Assembly: GCA_964244955.1 (NCBI GenBank)
Contig: CAXTKQ010000047.1
Location: 1 to 26,358, forward strand
Direction: 5' to 3'
DNA from: Mucilaginibacter_A sp964244955
Lineage (GTDB): Bacteria; Bacteroidota; Bacteroidia; Sphingobacteriales; Sphingobacteriaceae
Length of the DNA stretch: 26,358 nt
Part shown: one piece after another, positions 22,061 to 26,358 of the stretch
How the letters are laid out: each line of letters starts with the position of its first letter
Numbering within the stretch: the first letter of the stretch is position 1
The notes under the pieces: generated by a model
The model's database searches: none
What the model was told of the DNA's origin: nothing
The model's input: the letters and a program-made list of their open reading frames with translations, nothing else
Translations under genes and position numbers: made by a program

Positions 22061-24097
22061 TTGGAACAGATCAACACTTTACAAAACCATACGCTCGAAA
22101 TCCAGCTTGCGTTAATTACGGTGCTGTTGCCTTTTGCTGCTTTTACCACCAATTTTTTAGTGCTAAAAACAGCATCGGGCAAAGCGGAAGGCTGGCTGGC
22201 TACCGTTTGTATTTTGCTGAGTTTGATCAGCTCTGCTGTTCTCTTTTCAAAAATTTGGAACCAGGAACCTTTGCACCAACAGGTTTTATGGTTTCAAATC
22301 GGCACCGTAAAAATCTTTGCCGGTTTGCTGCTCAACAACCTTTCCGTTTTGATGCTGGTTTTGGTTTCGGGAATTGCTCTGGCCGTACATTTTTATTCTT
22401 TGGCTTATATGGAAGGCGACCAAAAGTTCCGCCGCTATTTCCGTTACCTCAGCTTTTTTTGCTTCGCGATGCTGGCTTTGGTGGTGGTTGATAATTTGTT
22501 GTTAATGTACGCTTTCTGGGAATTGGTCGGCTTTGCTTCCTATCTGCTCATCGGTTTTTGGTTTACGCGTGAAAAAGCAGTCCAAGCCAATAAAAAAGCT
22601 TTTATCATGAACCGCATTGGCGATATTGGCTTTCTCATCGGCATCATGATTTTGTTTGCACATTTTCAAACGTTCGATCTGCTGACACTTTTTAGCCATC
22701 CAAACAACTTTACTTCCGCAGAAGGATTATCAGGAACGTGGCTAACTATTGCCGGACTATGTTTTTTCCTCGGTGCAACGGCCAAATCGGCACAATTCCC
22801 TTTGCATACCTGGCTGCCGGATGCCATGGAAGGTCCGACTTCTGTTTCGGCCTTGATTCATGCGGCAACCATGGTTGCAGCCGGCGTTTTCCTGTTGGCG
22901 CGTGTTTATCCGGTTTTTAATGCGGAAGTAAAACTCGTCATCACCATCACCGGAACTTTTACCGCTTTTATGGCGGCAACGATTGCCCTCACGCAAAATG
23001 ATTTGAAGAAAATACTCGCCTTTTCTACCATTTCGCAATTGGGTTTTATGGTTGCCGCGATGGGCATGGGCGCTTATGCTTCCGCTTTGTTCCATCTAAC
23101 CACACATGCTTTTTTTAAGTGCCTTTTGTTTCTGTCGGCCGGCGTGATTATCCACGAAATGCAGCATTTAAAAGAAAAATTTCATTTGGTAGTTGATCCG
23201 CAAAACATTTTGTACATGGGCGGTTTGCGCAAAATTTTGCCGGTTACTTTTGTTACTTCGATTGTTGCCGCCCTGGCTTTGATCGGTTTGCCGCTTACTT
23301 CCGGTTATTTATCTAAAGACGGCATTTTGATCCAAGCTTTTGAATGGGCAGAAGGCCGTTCTTTTTTCTACAAACTCATCCCGGTTTCCATCCTGATCAC
23401 CAGTTGGCTTACCGCTTTTTACATTGCCCGATTGATGTTTAAAGTTTTTTGGGGAGAATCAAAATTGAAAGAAATAGTTCCCACTTTCGATTTGCACCTT
23501 TTCAAAGAAAACAAATTGTTTACCTGGCCGATGCTGTTTTTAGCACTATTTTCTTTGTTCCCGGTTTTTTCGCTCAACCCGTTATTGTACGAACAAAGCT
23601 GGCTTTTCAAAGGTTTCCTCACGGCCGATTACTTTGAACGCGAAAATTTGTACCACACCGTCATTCCTGCTGCCGTTAATATCGTGGCTATTTTAGTGGT
23701 TTATCTGGCTTACCTAAAATACGTTAAAAGTAGCGTGAACTGGTTTCCCGAAAGCGGTTTTTTGTTCCGCCTGTCTTACAATCAATGGTATATTGACCGT
23801 TTTTATGAAAATCAGGTGCTAAAAACAGTAGTTTGGGTCAGCCAAAAATTGTATGTTTTTGATCGTTTGGTGATTGATGGCTTTGTAAACCTGTTAGCCA
23901 AAACCGGTCTGATTCTTTCTAAAGTCAGCAAATGGACCGACAAGTATTTGATAGATGGTTTGGTAAATTTTATCGCTTTCCGTATCCGCGATATTGGTAG
24001 TTTTGCCCGGGGTTTCCAAACCGGAAAAGTGCAGCAATATTTGCTCGGGATGTTGCTGCTGATCCTAAGTATTTACCTTTTTAAAACGTTGCTTTAG
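22061..24097 (+). CDS. nuoL: NADH-quinone oxidoreductase subunit L
   Basis: The 678-residue antiporter-like proton-pumping subunit starts at a TTG (MEQINTLQNHTLEIQ). Key residues are visible: the TM5 glutamate in YAFWELVGFASYLLIGF, the TM7 lysine in GATAKSAQFPLHTWLPDAME, the central histidine region ALIHAATMVAAGVFLLAR and the TM12 lysine in GYLSKDGILIQAF. The long C-terminal part with the lateral helix extends from about residue 560 to LLLILSIYLFKTLL. Two exact copies of the 12-bp word lie in it (22164 and 23531). The nuoM start lies 4 nt after its stop. Confidence 0.95.
   Translation: MEQINTLQNHTLEIQLALITVLLPFAAFTTNFLVLKTASGKAEGWLATVCILLSLISSAVLFSKIWNQEPLHQQVLWFQIGTVKIFAGLLLNNLSVLMLVLVSGIALAVHFYSLAYMEGDQKFRRYFRYLSFFCFAMLALVVVDNLLLMYAFWELVGFASYLLIGFWFTREKAVQANKKAFIMNRIGDIGFLIGIMILFAHFQTFDLLTLFSHPNNFTSAEGLSGTWLTIAGLCFFLGATAKSAQFPLHTWLPDAMEGPTSVSALIHAATMVAAGVFLLARVYPVFNAEVKLVITITGTFTAFMAATIALTQNDLKKILAFSTISQLGFMVAAMGMGAYASALFHLTTHAFFKCLLFLSAGVIIHEMQHLKEKFHLVVDPQNILYMGGLRKILPVTFVTSIVAALALIGLPLTSGYLSKDGILIQAFEWAEGRSFFYKLIPVSILITSWLTAFYIARLMFKVFWGESKLKEIVPTFDLHLFKENKLFTWPMLFLALFSLFPVFSLNPLLYEQSWLFKGFLTADYFERENLYHTVIPAAVNIVAILVVYLAYLKYVKSSVNWFPESGFLFRLSYNQWYIDRFYENQVLKTVVWVSQKLYVFDRLVIDGFVNLLAKTGLILSKVSKWTDKYLIDGLVNFIAFRIRDIGSFARGFQTGKVQQYLLGMLLLILSIYLFKTLL
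22164..22175 (+). repeat. 12-bp word TAAAAACAGCAT (coding)
   Basis: Exact copy in nuoL (L-K-T-A-S). A run of six T lies 5 nt upstream. Confidence 0.65.
23531..23542 (-). repeat. 12-bp word TAAAAACAGCAT (coding)
   Basis: Exact copy in nuoL (M-L-F-L-A). Read on the plus strand it is followed by GCACTA and TTTTCTTT, closely resembling the copy after the VOC gene. Confidence 0.65.
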
Positions 24098-24101
24098 GTT
24101 G

Positions 24102-25697
24102 ATGGACCATATACTTACACTGCTCATTTTTACGCCTTTACTGTTTGGAGTGATACTTCTTTTACTGCCTGTTTCTTTGCGCAATAGCTTTAAATATGTA
24201 GCGTTGGCAGCCACTTTGGTTCAAGTTGTTTTAAGCGGATGGCTGTATTTTCATTTCCAAACCGGTGCTTCTTTTAGCGGCATAAATCATGCGGAACAAT
24301 ACCAGTTTGCCGAAAAAGTAAGCTGGATTAGCCTCAGTTTAGGTTCGCTTGGCAATATGCAAATTGATTATTTTGTTGGTGTTGACGGACTTTCCATCGG
24401 TCTGCTCTTCATGTCGTCCATCGTTATGGCGGTTGCCATTTTGGCTTCTTGGGAAATCAAAACCAATTTAAAAGGCTTTTTTGCCTTGTTTTTATTGCTG
24501 GACATGGCCGTGATCGGCGTTTTTTGTGCGTTGGATTTCTTCCTGTTTTATATTTTTTACGAGTTGATGCTCCTGCCGCTTTACTTTTTGATTGGCATGT
24601 GGGGCGGGGTGCGGCGCGAATATGCAGCCATCAAATTTTTCCTTTATACGCTTTTTGGCTCCGTTTTTATGTTGCTCGTGATGATCGGCCTGTACTTTTC
24701 CGTAACCGATCCCGCCACCGGAAACCATACGTTTAACATCATCCACATGATGAACCCGGCAAATTATACACAAGGTTCCGTCTTTTCCGCCCATCAAACT
24801 TTATTTGGCTTACCGGCGCGTTCGCTGGCTTTTGTGGTGCTGTTTATTGCTTTTGCCATCAAAGTTCCGGTCGTTCCGCTGCACACCTGGCTGCCCGATG
24901 CGCACGTGGAAGCGCCAACCGCTGTTTCCATCATCCTCGCCGGCGTTTTGCTGAAAGTTGGTGGTTACGGCATTTTGCGTGTTTGTTTCAGTATTTTCCC
25001 CGAAGTGGCAACCGCAGGTGCTTTCTGGCTCGGTTTGCTTGGCGTAATTTCTATTTTGTATGGTGCTTTAAACGCATTGGCACAAACGGATTTAAAACGT
25101 TTAATCGCTTATTCTTCGGTTTCGCACATGGGTTTTGTTTTGTTAGGAATGGCTTCTCAAACCACCGAAGGCATTAGCGGCGCCGTGATGCAAATGCTCA
25201 GTCATGGTTTTTTATCGGCCATGCTGTTCTTTTTGGTTGGCGTGATTTATACCCGCGTTCACGATCGTTACATTTATAATTTTCGGGGCTTAGCTTCGCT
25301 GATGCCGCAATTCACCGTTTTTGTGCTAATTGCCTTTTTTGCCTCACTCGGTTTGCCCGGCTTTTCAGCTTTTATGGGCGAAGCTTTTTCGCTGATCGGC
25401 GCTTTTACTTCTGCTTCCGTCAACGGTTTGCTGCCCAGTTGGATGGCCATTTGCGGTTCTGTCGGGATTTTATTGAGTGCCGCTTATTTTCTATGGACAC
25501 TGCAACGCATGTTTTTTGGCGAAACGCGGTTATCCGGCGGAGAAGCTTGGCGCGCAGCATTAACCGACGTCAACTTTCGCGAAAAATCAGCTTTAATTCC
25601 GCTGGCTTTGATGGCTTTGGTCATCGGTATTTTTCCTTCGCTGGTTTTCTCCAAAATCAACGATTCGGTTTTGGCTTTGGTTCATTTATTCAGATAA
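24102..25697 (+). CDS. nuoM: NADH-quinone oxidoreductase subunit M
   Basis: The protein has about 531 residues from the ATG at 24102 (MDHILTLLIFTPLLFG); a TTG just before it is in frame but adds nothing. It is the second antiporter-like pump subunit. The conserved glutamate of TM5 lies in FYELMLLPLYFLIGMWGG, the TM7 lysine in AIKVPVVPLHTWLPDAHVEA, and the TM8 lysine in ILAGVLLKVGGYG. The TM12 acidic residue is the glutamate in LPGFSAFMGEAFSL, where NuoM has Glu instead of the NuoL Lys. All key residues are present. It is followed by nuoN after 3 nt. Confidence 0.95.
   Translation: MDHILTLLIFTPLLFGVILLLLPVSLRNSFKYVALAATLVQVVLSGWLYFHFQTGASFSGINHAEQYQFAEKVSWISLSLGSLGNMQIDYFVGVDGLSIGLLFMSSIVMAVAILASWEIKTNLKGFFALFLLLDMAVIGVFCALDFFLFYIFYELMLLPLYFLIGMWGGVRREYAAIKFFLYTLFGSVFMLLVMIGLYFSVTDPATGNHTFNIIHMMNPANYTQGSVFSAHQTLFGLPARSLAFVVLFIAFAIKVPVVPLHTWLPDAHVEAPTAVSIILAGVLLKVGGYGILRVCFSIFPEVATAGAFWLGLLGVISILYGALNALAQTDLKRLIAYSSVSHMGFVLLGMASQTTEGISGAVMQMLSHGFLSAMLFFLVGVIYTRVHDRYIYNFRGLASLMPQFTVFVLIAFFASLGLPGFSAFMGEAFSLIGAFTSASVNGLLPSWMAICGSVGILLSAAYFLWTLQRMFFGETRLSGGEAWRAALTDVNFREKSALIPLALMALVIGIFPSLVFSKINDSVLALVHLFR
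24153..24164 (-). repeat. 12-bp word TAAAAGAAGTAT (coding)
   Basis: Exact copy in the first helix of nuoM (I-L-L-L). Read on the plus strand it is followed by CTGCCTG and TTTCTTT. Confidence 0.65.
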
Positions 25698-25700
25698 ATT

Positions 25701-26358
25701 ATGAACGAATTGCCGCTTTCCATTACCGAAACTTTAAACAACATCCTGCAAAGTATCGCTTATTTTGTGCCCGAAACCGCTTTGGCCATACTGTTTTTAC
25801 TGGTCATAATTTTGGGTTTGGTTTTGAAAAAAGATGTCGGCCGTTTTTGCCAGTTGCTCACGTTGTTCGGTTTGGTTTTCGTTTTTCAGCGGGATATGCA
25901 GCAATTGTACCTCGTGCTTTCCGGCCCGAAGTTTTTGTTCAGCAACATGCTTCTTTTACACCATGTTTCTATTGTTTTTAAGCTGATTTTTGAAGTGCTG
26001 GCCTTTCTCATCGTTGTTTACATTCCGCTGGATCAATCTTTAAAGTCGCATAAAAAAGGTTTGAGCGATTTGTACGCAATCCTGATTGCCGTTGTTTTCG
26101 GTTTGCATTTAATGGCGATGTCGGTCAATTTACTGATGATCTATCTGGCAATTGAAACCGTTTCCATCGGTTCTTTTTTGTTGGTTTCTTATCAAACCGA
26201 AAACCGATTTGCGGTAGAATCCGGCTTAAAATATGTTTTGTTTGGCTTTGCAGCTTCGGCCGTGATGCTTTATGGCATGTCGTTATTGTATGCCGCGACC
26301 GGGCAGTTAGACATTTTTAACGGACATTTTTTGGACGGATTGATGCGCGTTCATCCCG
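25701..26358 (+). CDS. nuoN: NADH-quinone oxidoreductase subunit N (partial, C-terminus outside window)
   Basis: About 219 residues can be read before the window ends. The start MNELPLSITETLNNILQSI is followed by helix 1 (ALAILFLLVIILGLVL). The conserved pump residues appear in MIYLAIETVSIGSFLLVSY (glutamate of TM5) and in ESGLKYVLFGFAASAVMLYG (lysine of the family motif). It is the third antiporter-like subunit of complex I and usually the last gene of the operon. Two copies of the 12-bp word lie within 160 bp of each other (25788 and 25947). Confidence 0.93.
   Translation, partial: MNELPLSITETLNNILQSIAYFVPETALAILFLLVIILGLVLKKDVGRFCQLLTLFGLVFVFQRDMQQLYLVLSGPKFLFSNMLLLHHVSIVFKLIFEVLAFLIVVYIPLDQSLKSHKKGLSDLYAILIAVVFGLHLMAMSVNLLMIYLAIETVSIGSFLLVSYQTENRFAVESGLKYVLFGFAASAVMLYGMSLLYAATGQLDIFNGHFLDGLMRVHP
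25788..25799 (-). repeat. 12-bp word TAAAAACAGTAT (coding)
   Basis: Exact copy in nuoN helix 1 (I-L-F-L-L). Only a weak four-T run follows, at a longer distance. Confidence 0.55.
25947..25958 (-). repeat. 12-bp word TAAAAGAAGCAT (coding)
   Basis: Exact copy in nuoN (M-L-L-L-H). Read on the plus strand, CACCATG and an interrupted T run (TTTCTATT) follow. Confidence 0.6.

Noticed and set aside
1813..25958. The 12-bp word as a Chi-, KOPS- or replication-polarity element
   Set aside because: Copies are evenly split between strands (12 and 11), while such elements are strongly skewed to one strand.
1813..25958. The 12-bp word explained by common peptides (VKEA, ILFL, MLLL) alone
   Set aside because: Thirteen of 23 copies are intergenic, several in-gene copies use other frames, and the adjacent A/T run is not required by the peptide.
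25439..25981. 180-residue plus-strand frame across the nuoM-nuoN junction
   Set aside because: It is out of frame with both complex I genes, which have intact family motifs over the same bases.

Overview
The window reads as chromosomal DNA from a Bacteroidota bacterium, most likely the Sphingobacteriaceae (Pedobacter/Mucilaginibacter-like). Supporting signs are two type IX secretion genes (porT, porG), the order CBS protein - nadK - porG - uppS - bamA - two skp/ompH genes - murI, menaquinone rather than ubiquinone genes, and Bacteroidota-type -7 promoter boxes (TAnnTTTG) with no Shine-Dalgarno habit. Almost everything is housekeeping. There is no phage, insertion sequence, CRISPR array, tRNA or rRNA. 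One assembly gap (ten Ns) lies inside nuoH.

Layout. 1-789 (-): an amino-acid permease cut by the window edge. 873-1790: a PAP2 phosphatase (+) meeting a small DUF433 protein (-). 1875-6793 (-): an M3 oligopeptidase, an NAD(P)-binding epimerase-like protein, and an engB - ubiA-like prenyltransferase - crp/fnr operon. 6860-9688 (+): a VOC protein, menG/ubiE overlapping porT, and an SDR oxidoreductase. 9891-19328 (+): a YqeY-domain protein, an alpha/beta hydrolase - CBS protein - nadK - porG run, then uppS, bamA, skp, skp and murI. 19405-26358 (+): respiratory complex I genes nuoH, I, J, K, L, M and the start of nuoN.

How the genes fit together. UppS, the PAP2 protein and MurI serve cell-wall precursor and lipid-carrier supply. 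BamA and the Skp-like chaperones insert outer-membrane proteins, including the PorT and PorG barrels of the type IX secretion system. The UbiA-like prenyltransferase and MenG fit menaquinone synthesis, and complex I would reduce that quinone.

The most unusual signal is a dispersed 12-bp word, TAAAA(GA or AC)AGYAT. It occurs exactly 23 times in 26 kb, on both strands at about one per 1.15 kb. It lies in genes and intergenic DNA, often touching a start or stop codon. In about 20 of the 23 copies a pure A or T run of roughly 5-8 bases lies 5-8 bases before the TAAAA end. An inverted pair forms a terminator-like hairpin after the oligopeptidase, and three copies sit in a 73-bp tandem repeat before uppS. 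Density, orientation, AT-tract layout and the hairpin pair all recall the DNA uptake sequences of Haemophilus and Neisseria, but the function here is not known. Other points of interest are a 31-bp perfect inverted repeat between nuoH and nuoI, TTG starts on three nuo genes, a NuoK lacking its second conserved membrane glutamate, and nuoH directly after murI with no nuoA-G upstream.
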